Positions 9,750-17,665 of a stretch of DNA of 64,000 nt are shown here, in pieces. The first letter of the stretch is position 1, and every line of letters begins with the position of its first letter. The position numbers and the translations under genes were made by a program. The stretch comes from Sphingomonas sp. PAMC 26621 (GTDB lineage Bacteria; Pseudomonadota; Alphaproteobacteria; Sphingomonadales; Sphingomonadaceae): contig NZ_AIDW01000009.1 in the NCBI RefSeq assembly GCF_000251145.1, positions 124,001-188,000 of the forward strand. Direction: 5' to 3'. The notes under the pieces were generated by a model, which did not search any database, had not been told where the DNA came from, and worked only from the letters and a program-made list of their open reading frames with translations.

Positions 9750-10421
9750 TCAGCCCGTCATATACCAGCGCGTCGGCTTCCCGGGGTACTCCGCAACCAG
9801 CCAGGCATAGCGCGTGCTGGACCAGGGCTCGATGAAGTTCGATCGGCTGTCGAGAACCACGTCCCCCGCATCGAGCCGCGCGATCAGCACCGTGTGCAGC
9901 CCGATATCCGTACGATAGACGATCGCGAAGAACAGGCGGGCGGGCGCAAACCCGGCGGCGATCAGGTCAAGTCGCTTCTGGATCGCGAGATCCTCGCAAT
10001 CGCCGGACGCGTTGCGGCCCGATCCGCTCGGCCGCCACAACTCGGGCACGCCGTATAACGACTGGTCGCTCTGCTGGCGCACATGCGCGTTGATCGAGGC
10101 ATCGATGCGTTTCAGCATCCGCATCCGTTCCGCGTCGTCGCGGTCATCCTGCGCCGGAGCAGGGGCTGGTGTGAGGAAAGATGCGCCTCCGACAGTCTCG
10201 TCGTGCGCGTCGGACTGCGCGGCGCTACGGCGCGGTGCCGGGGGTGGTGCCCCCGCCAGCGTCGTGCAGACGCCCGGTTGTGCCTGGCACAATTCGATGA
10301 ACGCGCGCGGCATCGGGCTGGCGGCGCCAACCGGAATGAAACGCGGGCCTGCCGCCTTTGCCGCCGTCGGCATCGCCCCTGCAACCGTCAAACCCAACAC
10401 AAGCAACAAAAAGCGCGTCAC
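9750..10421 (-). CDS. Transglutaminase-like cysteine proteinase (BTLCP/LapG family)
   Basis: 223 residues with a GTG start and a clear signal peptide (MTRFLLLVLGLTVAGAM, then an AKAAG cleavage region), so periplasmic. The C-terminal half carries the catalytic triad arrangement of the bacterial transglutaminase-like cysteine proteinases: Cys in ASGDCEDLA, His in IGLHTVLIA and Asp in VVLDSRSN. LapG members cleave surface adhesins under c-di-GMP control. Members also sit in sphingomonad EPS loci, as here. The proline/alanine-rich linker (about residues 55-90) separates the signal from the domain. No LapD-like partner is in the window, so substrate is unknown. Confidence 0.82.
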   Translation of the reverse strand: MTRFLLLVLGLTVAGAMPTAAKAAGPRFIPVGAASPMPRAFIELCQAQPGVCTTLAGAPPPAPRRSAAQSDAHDETVGGASFLTPAPAPAQDDRDDAERMRMLKRIDASINAHVRQQSDQSLYGVPELWRPSGSGRNASGDCEDLAIQKRLDLIAAGFAPARLFFAIVYRTDIGLHTVLIARLDAGDVVLDSRSNFIEPWSSTRYAWLVAEYPGKPTRWYMTG

Positions 10422-10522
10422 GACCGACCCCGTTAGAATGGTCGTGAAGCTTTGCTCGTGCGGCGGTTATGGAAGCGTTACGTGTGTCAGATAAATTATA
10501 GTAAACAAGGATTTAATGTGCT

Positions 10523-10666
10523 TTAATGAGACAAAAGATGCCATGCCGGCAGCAAGATGACAGCCCAGGCAAGCACACCGCATCCGAACGTCGCGACGAT
10601 CCGTACAAGAGGTGGCCAGCGTTCTGCGTCAGTTTGACTAGAGTGTTGCGGCGTCGCCCTTTTCAT
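10523..10666 (-). CDS. 47-aa single-span membrane protein (tentative)
   Basis: A short frame beginning MKRATPQHSSQTDAERW and ending AWHLLSH. The first 22 residues are polar and the remainder (VRIVATFGCGVLAWAVILL) forms one convincing transmembrane helix, a pattern seen in many small alphaproteobacterial membrane proteins. There is no strong Shine-Dalgarno sequence. It lies alone between the cysteine proteinase and the disrupted export gene. Function unknown and expression uncertain. Confidence 0.35.
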   Translation of the reverse strand: MKRATPQHSSQTDAERWPPLVRIVATFGCGVLAWAVILLPAWHLLSH

Positions 10667-11104
10667 CGTGAACAGGTGCCGCCGGTGAGCGGATGACGGC
10701 CACGCCCGTTCCTCAGTAAGCCGAACTTTGCGGGGCAACATGGCAAGCAATCCTGTACAACGGTTGCCAACCGTAACCTGATCCGCGCCGTAGTGATAGC
10801 GCTTGTCTGTCAATCCTTTGGAGTATGGCTTTGTTTTGCAGGGGGATAACCTGCATCGAACAACGCTGTTCGCAGCCCCATGCGTGCTGAAGCGGGGGTG
10901 ATTGGGCACAGATGGACCGGCTCTTTGTCTGAGGTGGCTATTGCAGGACGTATGCCTCCTATAGAGTATACCCTTGGTGCCGTTCCCTCTATACTGTCGA
11001 CACTATGCTTTAGCTGAGGTAAAGCGTGATAGAATTCTACAAAGATTGCCGAATCATCATCAATTTTTAGATCTGAGAGTATCCGAACGGTGAGTACCTG
11101 GATA
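10667..11104. other. Gene-poor, AT-richer stretch upstream of the split export gene
   Basis: About 440 bases of lower GC content than the surroundings with no convincing gene. A 100-codon frame on the minus strand (11112 to 10810) lacks a recognisable domain, signal or ribosome binding site. The right part presumably holds the promoter of the interrupted wza/gumB-like gene and so of the EPS operon, but I cannot point to definite -35/-10 boxes. Confidence 0.5.
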
Positions 11105-11211
11105 ATGTACAAAACTGTAAGGCATTACATCAGTTTGTATATTTGTACTCTGACGGCAATTATGGGGCAGGTGCCGATGGCTTATGGTATAACCATGAGC
11201 CAGGCCGCTTA
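11105..11211 (+). pseudogene. 5' fragment of Wza/GumB-like export gene (signal peptide)
   Basis: From ATG 11105 (or an in-frame GTG at 11090) the frame reads MYKTVRHYISLYICTLTAI followed by MGQVPMAYG, a basic n-region and a hydrophobic core typical of a signal peptide. It then runs into the IS630-family element. Deleting bases 11212-12377 (element plus one TA) joins this frame to the Wza/GumB coding frame at 12378 without a stop (…SQAAYYVAPAAVSVGEDP…). This is therefore read as the severed N-terminus of the gene continuing at 12378. Confidence 0.65.
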
Positions 11212-12375
11212 TACCAAGACTCTCTGATCAGGACCGATGGGCCCACGACCGCAGTCCGATGGACATGATGCGCCACGGCTGATCGGTGAGGCGGTTCCAG
11301 GCGAAGCAGCAATGGTCGAGGATGTCGTCGTAGGATTTGAAGATGCGGTTCGACAGCCAGTTGTCGCGCATGAACTGCCAGACGTTTTCGACCGGGTTGA
11401 GCTCGGGGCATTTTGCCGGCAGCGGCAGCAGCGTGATGTTGGCCGGGACGATCAGCCCCGCCGAGAGATGCCAGCCTGCCTGGTCAAGTATCAGCACGGC
11501 ATGGGCGCCGGGCGTCACGGCGGCGGATATCTCGGCGAGGTGCAGCGTCATCCCTTCGGTATTGCAGCGCGGGAGCACCAGGGCCGCTCCCTTGCCCTCG
11601 GCTGGGCAGATGGCGCCGTAGATGTAGGCCGAGGTGGTACGTTGGTCCTTCGGCGCTGACGGACGTGTCCCGCGCTTGGCCCAGCGCCGGGTGATGCCGT
11701 TCTTCTGGCCGACCCGCGCCTCATCCTGCCACCACAGTTCTATAGGTGTACCGCCAGGGAGCGCTGCCCGGATCGCTGCCACTTGGGCGGGGAAGCCTTT
11801 TTAAAAACGTCGATGGCGTCAGCCGCCTGCGCATGATGCCTCGGTCGTGCCGTCAGCTTCCTGTAGCCCATGGCGCGCAGGTCGCGGCTCAGCGTCTGCT
11901 TGCTGACCGACACACCATATTCGTCGAACAGCCACTGGATCAAATCGACGATCCGCCAGCGCACCACGCCATGCGACGCCGGGACCGGGCCCTGTTCGAT
12001 GGTCTCGGCAAGCGCCCGCTTATGCTCTGGGCCAAGCACTGGACGGGGACCGGGGGCTTTGCCGTCGAGCAAGCCGTCGGGCCCGCTGGTATTGAAGCGC
12101 AGCACCCAGTCTCGAACCGTCTGCAAACCAACGCCGCCGACCTGTGCCGCCGCGTGCCGCGCACCACCATCGTAAATCACCGCCAGCGCCAGCAGCCGCC
12201 GGACCTGATTGGCGTCACCGCTCAAACGCGCCAACCTTCGAAGACCAGACCCGTCGAAATCGTCCCTTAGCCCAACCGCTGATGCCACCGCCAACCTCCC
12301 ACCGTTTGCGATGTTGAATCAGATCATGACCGACTTGGGAATCCCCGGCGCTGAGTCAGGCTCCGAGGGACTTGG
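11212..12375 (-). mobile_element. IS630-family insertion sequence
   Basis: About 1.16 kb element holding one two-frame transposase. The ends show imperfect terminal inverted repeats: ATACCAAGACTCTCTGATC at the left against ATACCAAGTCCCTCGGAGC read inward from the right. TA dinucleotides flank both ends (11210-11213 reads TATA; 12376-12377 reads TA), as expected for IS630/Tc1 elements that target TA. The exact left edge (11212 or 11214) is ambiguous because of the doubled TA. The frame restored in the host gene favours 11212. Confidence 0.85.
11228..12288 (-). CDS. IS630 family transposase (two frames, -1 frameshift)
   Basis: DDE transposase encoded in two overlapping frames. The first (12288-11740, GTG preceded by GGGAGG) holds the helix-turn-helix region (GVGLQTVRDWVLRF). 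The second (to 11228) holds the catalytic core with Asp in WWQDEARVG, Asp in LILDQAGWH and Glu in NPVENVW. The switch falls at TTTTTAAAAAGG (about 11797-11808): reading AAA AAG then slipping back one base joins FKK to GFPAQVAA. Such fused IS630 products made by programmed frameshifting are known; here it is inferred. No other internal stop is seen, so the element may still be active. Confidence 0.85.
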
Positions 12376-12396
12376 TATTATGTCGCGCCGGCGGCC

Positions 12397-12882
12397 GTGT
12401 CCGTCGGAGAGGATCCGCTGGAATCCGATTATACGCTTGGGGTCGCAGACAAGGTTCGCGTGATCGTCTTCGACGAACCGTCGCTGTCGGGCGAGTTTGT
12501 GGTCAATGCGAACGGATCATTATCGATGCCGCTGATTGGGGATGTTCGCGCCATTGGCAATACCGCCGGCGACATCGCGCAGACTATCCAGGCAAAGCTT
12601 CGACAGGGATATGTCCTGGAACCCCGTGTCAGCATCGATATACTGACCTTCAGGCCATTCTATATCCTTGGCGAAGTAAACAAGCCCGGGGAATATCCAT
12701 ATTCATCGGGATTGACCGTTGACGGTGCCGTAGCGACTGCGCAGGGATATACCTACCGAGCAGAGAAGAAGTCGATCTATATAAAACGCGCTGGAGAGGC
12801 GCGCGCGGTGAAAATGAAACTCATGCCGGATCTTAAAATACGTCCGGGCGACACCATTAGAGTCGGCGAGCGGTATCTGTGA
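12397..12882 (+). CDS. Wza/GumB-type polysaccharide export protein, separated from its signal peptide
   Basis: 161 codons from GTG 12397; the frame itself is open from the element's edge. The sequence DYTLGVADKVRVIVFDE, then a SLSMPLIGDV region, is the polysaccharide export (PES) domain, and FYILGEVNKPGEYPY begins an SLBB domain: the architecture of Wza/GumB outer-membrane export channels. Without the upstream signal peptide, lost to the IS630 element, the product would stay in the cytoplasm. It heads the EPS operon 12397-17665. Function as a channel is doubtful in this strain. Confidence 0.85.
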   Translation: MSVGEDPLESDYTLGVADKVRVIVFDEPSLSGEFVVNANGSLSMPLIGDVRAIGNTAGDIAQTIQAKLRQGYVLEPRVSIDILTFRPFYILGEVNKPGEYPYSSGLTVDGAVATAQGYTYRAEKKSIYIKRAGEARAVKMKLMPDLKIRPGDTIRVGERYL

Positions 12883-12961
12883 TGATCGACTTTGTAAGAG
12901 CGTTGGTCTTGAAATATGCCAGCCGACGAGCTGGCGTAGGGGAACGTGAAGGGATTGCAGC

Positions 12962-13444
12962 ATGATGGGTTCCGGAGCGCTTCGTATCGTTGCCATGCTG
13001 TTGTCCGGCACGTCCATTTCGGCTGACGTCGCTTATGGCCCCGCTGGGCTTCCGGCGCTGGAGGATCAGGCGCAGGCCGCACCCTCAGCGCCGGATGCAT
13101 CGCCGCAACCCGACCAGGAGCAACAAATCTCGCAACTGGCCGCGCTGCTGATCGCCGCCTTGCAGACAAAGGGGCTTCAGCGCGGCCAGATCGAAGGCCA
13201 GTTATCCCTGGCGATCGGCCAGTCGCAAGCCGCATGCGGCGTGTCGCAGTCGGCGCTGACTCGCGCGGCGGCGCAGGTTGGCCAACTCAGCCCGGACGCC
13301 TCGGTCGCGGTCCGCAATATCACCGGGGCACTGGCACGGTGCGAGGTCAATGGCACCGCGGCACTCGCCAATGCGCAGACCCTTGTCGAGCAGGGAACGA
13401 CCCTGGGGCTTTCGGGGGGAAGTTCGAACTACACGAGTCAATAG
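12962..13444 (+). CDS. Exported hypothetical protein of the EPS operon
   Basis: 160 residues starting MMGSGALRIVAMLLSG, with a signal-peptide-like N-terminus followed by an Ala/Pro/Gln-rich linker (about residues 25-55). The rest is Ala/Gln-rich and probably helical (QISQLAALLIAALQTKG...), with two cysteines in the mature part (QAACGVSQ and ALARCEVNG) that could form a disulphide. It has a plausible ribosome binding site (GAAGGGA) and lies between the export protein and the beta-barrel gene. I do not recognise a family. A periplasmic accessory role in EPS export is inferred only from position. Confidence 0.75.
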   Translation: MMGSGALRIVAMLLSGTSISADVAYGPAGLPALEDQAQAAPSAPDASPQPDQEQQISQLAALLIAALQTKGLQRGQIEGQLSLAIGQSQAACGVSQSALTRAAAQVGQLSPDASVAVRNITGALARCEVNGTAALANAQTLVEQGTTLGLSGGSSNYTSQ

Positions 13445-13468
13445 CGTTGCATTGCTGGGGGGCATCGA

Positions 13469-14782
13469 ATGACGCAAAGCGTAAGCTTCTGGACTTTGGG
13501 GATCGGCTTCGTCGCCCCGTTCGTCGTGTTCGGATCGACCCCGGTCTTTGCACAGAATGTCGGCGACAGCTTCGTCGTGCCCAATCTGCCGATCCAATAT
13601 GATCGCGGGCGGAACACCGGCGTTCTGGACCGGTCGCGGCCGGAGTTTGACGCGCTCGGCGTCAAGCTCGGCGGGTTCACGCTGTTTCCGCGCGTGGAGA
13701 CGACGCTGGGCTATTCCGACAATGTGTACCAGACCGATACCGCTCGGACCGGAGACGCATCGTTCGAGCTCTCCCCCAGCGCGCGGCTTACAAGTGACTG
13801 GTCGCGCAATGCCTTAACGCTGGAAAGCGGCGCAGGCATCAAGCGGTTCCTGTCCGAGACGCGGCGAAACCAGGAGACCTGGTATGTCGGCGGATCGGGA
13901 CGGTACGATGTCGGCGGGCAGATCACGGTTTCCGGCTCGGCGCGAACGCAACGTGCGGTCGAACCGCCAACCTCGGCCGCTTATCCGACGGCTGCGGCGG
14001 CGGCGTCGCAGTATCAGACGACGCAATTCCAGCTCAATGCGGGATATGCGCCGGGGCGATTGCGGCTGCAGGGCGGGGTCGGTTTCGTCGCGCTCGGTTT
14101 CGACGATGTCCTGACGTTCGGCAACGGCGTGATCAGCCAGCGGAACCGCAATTCGCACACGTCGAGCGGGACCGGCCGCGCTGAATACGCGCTCAGCCCC
14201 GATACCTCTTTGTTCGTCCAGGGAAGTTACGAACGGGTCGATTATGCGCGCCCGTTGGCAAGCGGTATCCCGAACCGCAGTTCGGATACGTATCGCGCGC
14301 TTGGGGGCGCGACGTTCGATCTCAGTACGTTGCTTCGGGGGTCGGTCGGGATCGGCTATATCCGGCGCAGCTATGACGCCGCCATCTATCGCAGCATCGG
14401 TGGCCTGACGGCGGAGGCCCGTCTCGAATATTTCCCGTCGCCGCTGACGACCGTCACGCTGACCGGGCGTCGTCTGATCGAGGATGCGTCCTTCACGAAC
14501 TCTGGCGGTTTCGTGAACAATACCGCGGCGCTGCGGGTCGATCACGAACTGCTGCGCTATGTCCTGCTCAATGCGCAGGTCGGCTATGAGCGCGATACCT
14601 ATCGCGGGTCGAACGCGAAGCTCGACATCGTCCGGGCAAGCGGTGGCGTGCGGTATGTCCTCACGCGGATCTTCGGAATCGGCGCGTCGGTGACGCACGA
14701 CCTGCGTTCCGCGAAGGGCACGGGGGCGGGCACGTCCTATCACGAAACCCGCTTCCTGCTGTCGCTCGTGGCGCAGAAATGA
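13469..14782 (+). CDS. EPS-locus outer-membrane beta-barrel protein
   Basis: 437 residues with a signal peptide ending near VFAQNVGD. The remainder has alternating hydrophobic/polar strands, short turns and many aromatic residues at strand ends (LGYSDNVYQTD, WYVGGSGRYDVGG, YVLTRIFGIGASVTHDL), the pattern of the outer-membrane beta-barrel family found in sphingan and related EPS clusters. It ends with RFLLSLVAQK rather than a terminal Phe. Co-directional with the export protein upstream and the co-polymerase 25 bases downstream. Probably an outer-membrane export or surface component; direct evidence is only structural pattern. Confidence 0.8.
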   Translation: MTQSVSFWTLGIGFVAPFVVFGSTPVFAQNVGDSFVVPNLPIQYDRGRNTGVLDRSRPEFDALGVKLGGFTLFPRVETTLGYSDNVYQTDTARTGDASFELSPSARLTSDWSRNALTLESGAGIKRFLSETRRNQETWYVGGSGRYDVGGQITVSGSARTQRAVEPPTSAAYPTAAAAASQYQTTQFQLNAGYAPGRLRLQGGVGFVALGFDDVLTFGNGVISQRNRNSHTSSGTGRAEYALSPDTSLFVQGSYERVDYARPLASGIPNRSSDTYRALGGATFDLSTLLRGSVGIGYIRRSYDAAIYRSIGGLTAEARLEYFPSPLTTVTLTGRRLIEDASFTNSGGFVNNTAALRVDHELLRYVLLNAQVGYERDTYRGSNAKLDIVRASGGVRYVLTRIFGIGASVTHDLRSAKGTGAGTSYHETRFLLSLVAQK

Positions 14783-14807
14783 CGTTCCTCGTCGAAAAGT
14801 ATCGCAA

Positions 14808-16982
14808 ATGGACATGATTTCCGAACCGCAGAGCCTGCCGCGCGGCAGTCGGCTCGATCAAAGTCGTCACATCGGCCAGAAGCCGGTGACGCTGACGTCG
14901 CTTGGGGGCACGCTGCGGCAACGCTGGCGCGTGATCGTCGGGGCGGTTTTGCTCTGTTCGCTCGCTGCGCTTGCCGCCGCCTTTCTAATCACGCCGCGAT
15001 ATGATGCGGTGGCGCGGATCCGGATCACCCCGGCAAGCCAGGCACCGCTCGACTTCGAAACCGCCAAGGACCAACCGCTCGACCAGGCGCTGGTCAATAC
15101 CGAGATCGCCACGATCCGCTCGCGCGATATCGCGCGCCGGGTCGTCCTGCAGACCGGATTGCAGCATGACGTCGAATTCGCCGGCGCGCAGGCGCTCGCC
15201 GAGAGGCGTGGCGGTCCGCGCGCCGCAATCGAAACCGCGCATGCGACCGAAGTCGCGACCTCCGGGCTGCTCCGGCAGCTCTCCGTCGCGCAACAGGAAA
15301 AGAGTTACGTCCTGTCGATCGGCGTGCGATCGCGCGACGCCGCCAAGGCGGCACGGCTCGCGAATGCGGTCGCGTTTGCCTATATCGACAGCACGGCGGA
15401 CTTGCAGACGAGCACCGCGACCCGTCAGGCACAAAGCGGGTTGAGCGCGCTGCAGCGGCTCTCCGCGGAGGCGGAGGGGGCCGCGACCACCGTCGCGCGC
15501 TACCGCTCCGCAACCGGGATCGTCCAGGGCGGGGCGATCGGCACGATCAACGAACAGCAGGTCGGACCGGTCTCGCAGCAACTCGCCGCCGCGCAGGCGC
15601 AGGCGGCGGCGCTCCGGTCCGACGTCGCCGCAGCGGAGCGGCAGATCGCGTCGGGGGTCAGCGATGCCGTCTCGGCGGTCCGCTCCGCCCCAGCGATCAC
15701 CGACTTGCGGCGCCAGCGGACCGAGGCCGAGCGCCAGCGCGCGCAATATGCCGCGCGCTACGGCCCCAAGTTCCCCGCGCTCCTCCAGAGCAACCAGCAG
15801 ATCGAGGCGCTCGACCAGCAGATCCGGCTCGAACAGACCCGCATCATCGAAGGGTTGCGGAGCGAGGCCCGGTCCGCCGATGCCAAGGCGGCCGACCTCA
15901 ACCGGCAGCTCGCGGGCCTGAAACAGCAGATCGCGCTGAACAACCAGGCAGCGGTGCGGGCGGAAAGCCTCCAGCGCAAGGCGGATGCCGCGACCGCCGC
16001 GTACAACCGCATGGCGGGCACCGTCCAGCAGGCCGCTCAGGCGCAGCGCAGTAGCGAACCCCAGGCCCGGGTGCTCGAGCGCGCGGTCGTCCTCTCCCGG
16101 CCGACCTATCCCAACCGCCCGGCGATCGGCGTCGCGGGCGTGCTGCTCGGTCTGGTCCTCGGGGTCGGCGCGGCGCTCGTCGGCGAAGCGGTGCAGAGCA
16201 CCGTCCGCAGCCCGGAGGAAGTGGAGACCATGCTCGGGCTGCGGTTCGTGACGGCCATTCCGCAATTGCGCGGGCGTCGGATGGTCGACGCGTCGGGGCG
16301 TCGCTGTGCGCCTGCCGACACGCTGCGTGACGCGCCCGTTTCCGCGTATTCAGAGGCGTTCCGCGCGATCCGCAACCTCGTCCGCTCCACCGGGGTCAAG
16401 ATCATCGCGATCGGTTCGACCCTGCCATCCGAGGGGAAGACGACGAGTGCGTTGTCACTTGCCCGCGTGATGGCCTTGTCGGGCGACCGCGTGCTGCTGA
16501 TCGATTGCGACGTCCGGCGGGCCGGCTTGATGCGCGCGCTGGGGTGCGCGCCCGAGGCGGGGACGATCGAGGTCCTTACCGACGCCGCCGTCCTCGACCA
16601 GGTGGTGCAGCAGGATTTCATCCCCGGGCTCGACCTGCTCTGCGTCCGCACGCCGACCTTCACGCCGACTGACCTGTTCGACACCGGCGCGATGGCAGCC
16701 CTGCTCGATCGGGCACGGGACGGGTACGATCATATCATTCTGGATACGCCGCCCTTGCTCGGCATAGCCGATGCCAGGACGCTCGCGACGCTCGCGGATG
16801 GCGTTCTCGTGCTGATCAAATACAATGCGACCCCGCTTTCGGCGATCGACGCTGCGCTTGCCGGGCTCGAGCAGGATGGCGCAGTGGTGCTGGGCGGCGT
16901 GTTGACGATGGTCGATCCGCGCTCCGAAGCGATGGGGGCGCTGTATTATTCCGCACGGTACAGTCGATATTATCAGCAATGA
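14808..16982 (+). CDS. Wzc-type polysaccharide co-polymerase with tyrosine autokinase
   Basis: 724 residues that control chain length and couple polymerisation to export at the inner membrane. Order: cytoplasmic N-terminus, TM1 (about 43-65), Wzz domain, long periplasmic coiled-coil region (about 190-410), TM2 (about 440-460), then a BY-kinase domain with Walker A SEGKTT (about residue 541), Walker A' VLLIDCDVRR and Walker B HIILDTPP. The C-terminal tail LYYSARYSRYYQQ is a typical tyrosine cluster for autophosphorylation. Co-polymerase and kinase are fused here, unlike the split GelC/GelE arrangement. The stop overlaps the next start (ATGA). Confidence 0.93.
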   Translation: MDMISEPQSLPRGSRLDQSRHIGQKPVTLTSLGGTLRQRWRVIVGAVLLCSLAALAAAFLITPRYDAVARIRITPASQAPLDFETAKDQPLDQALVNTEIATIRSRDIARRVVLQTGLQHDVEFAGAQALAERRGGPRAAIETAHATEVATSGLLRQLSVAQQEKSYVLSIGVRSRDAAKAARLANAVAFAYIDSTADLQTSTATRQAQSGLSALQRLSAEAEGAATTVARYRSATGIVQGGAIGTINEQQVGPVSQQLAAAQAQAAALRSDVAAAERQIASGVSDAVSAVRSAPAITDLRRQRTEAERQRAQYAARYGPKFPALLQSNQQIEALDQQIRLEQTRIIEGLRSEARSADAKAADLNRQLAGLKQQIALNNQAAVRAESLQRKADAATAAYNRMAGTVQQAAQAQRSSEPQARVLERAVVLSRPTYPNRPAIGVAGVLLGLVLGVGAALVGEAVQSTVRSPEEVETMLGLRFVTAIPQLRGRRMVDASGRRCAPADTLRDAPVSAYSEAFRAIRNLVRSTGVKIIAIGSTLPSEGKTTSALSLARVMALSGDRVLLIDCDVRRAGLMRALGCAPEAGTIEVLTDAAVLDQVVQQDFIPGLDLLCVRTPTFTPTDLFDTGAMAALLDRARDGYDHIILDTPPLLGIADARTLATLADGVLVLIKYNATPLSAIDAALAGLEQDGAVVLGGVLTMVDPRSEAMGALYYSARYSRYYQQ

Positions 16983-17665
16983 CGACATTGCGCGCCCGCG
17001 TGCCTCACAGGTGGCGGGGGGCGTTCCCGGCGCTGTTCGCCAGTATCGCGTGTATCTGCGTCGCTATCGGCGCGGCGCGGCTGGCGGGGGATGAAGCGCT
17101 TGCAGTCGTGATCACCGAGGCGGTGCAGGCGCGTTCGCCCACCGCGCGCGATGCGGCGCTGGAGGCATATGGGGATCGTGCGGCCGCCACGCTGCCGCCA
17201 CGCGCGCTCGCGCCGCTGGCGCAACTGGCGATCAATGCGGCGCACTCCGCCGCCAGTCCCGAACTGCGCAGTCTGAACGGCGCCCGGGCCGATGCAATGG
17301 TCGGCTGGTTACGCCGAACCCGACCCGACTGGGGCGCAACCTGGCTTCTCGTCGCGCAGCAGGAACGCCTTCACCACGCGGGCGCGACATCTACGGCGGT
17401 AGCGGCGGTGGCGAGGAGCTACCGGCTGCGACCGTTCTGCGCGGCCTGCGCGGCGTGGCGGATCGCCTTTGCCCGACTATACTGGCCCGCGCTGGACGCG
17501 GCGACCCGCACCGCGGCGATCGAGGAAGCGGTCTGGCAGACCCGTTACGACAATGGTCGCCGGAGCGGCTATGAGCATCTGCTCGGCAACTCCCCCGCCG
17601 GAGTGGCCTATCAGTTGCGCATGTCCGGTGTCGGCCAGGGCGACGCCAACGTGGTTTCGCGCTGA
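16979..17665 (+). CDS. Hypothetical membrane-anchored protein of the EPS operon
   Basis: 228 residues beginning MTTLRARVPHRWRGAF, then one hydrophobic segment (about 17-38) and an Ala-rich helical region resembling tetratricopeptide-like repeats (AVAAVARSYRLRPFCAACAAW). The ATG overlaps the wzc-like stop by four bases, so translation is coupled. Its 3' end overlaps the convergent ligase/polymerase gene by 55 bases. No family recognised; small TPR-like proteins in EPS loci often scaffold polymerase complexes, which would be an inference here. Confidence 0.75.
   Translation: MTTLRARVPHRWRGAFPALFASIACICVAIGAARLAGDEALAVVITEAVQARSPTARDAALEAYGDRAAATLPPRALAPLAQLAINAAHSAASPELRSLNGARADAMVGWLRRTRPDWGATWLLVAQQERLHHAGATSTAVAAVARSYRLRPFCAACAAWRIAFARLYWPALDAATRTAAIEEAVWQTRYDNGRRSGYEHLLGNSPAGVAYQLRMSGVGQGDANVVSR

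Noticed and set aside
10810..11112. 100-codon minus-strand frame beside the EPS operon
   Set aside because: No domain, signal or ribosome binding site, and it overlaps the putative promoter and signal-peptide start of the split export gene.
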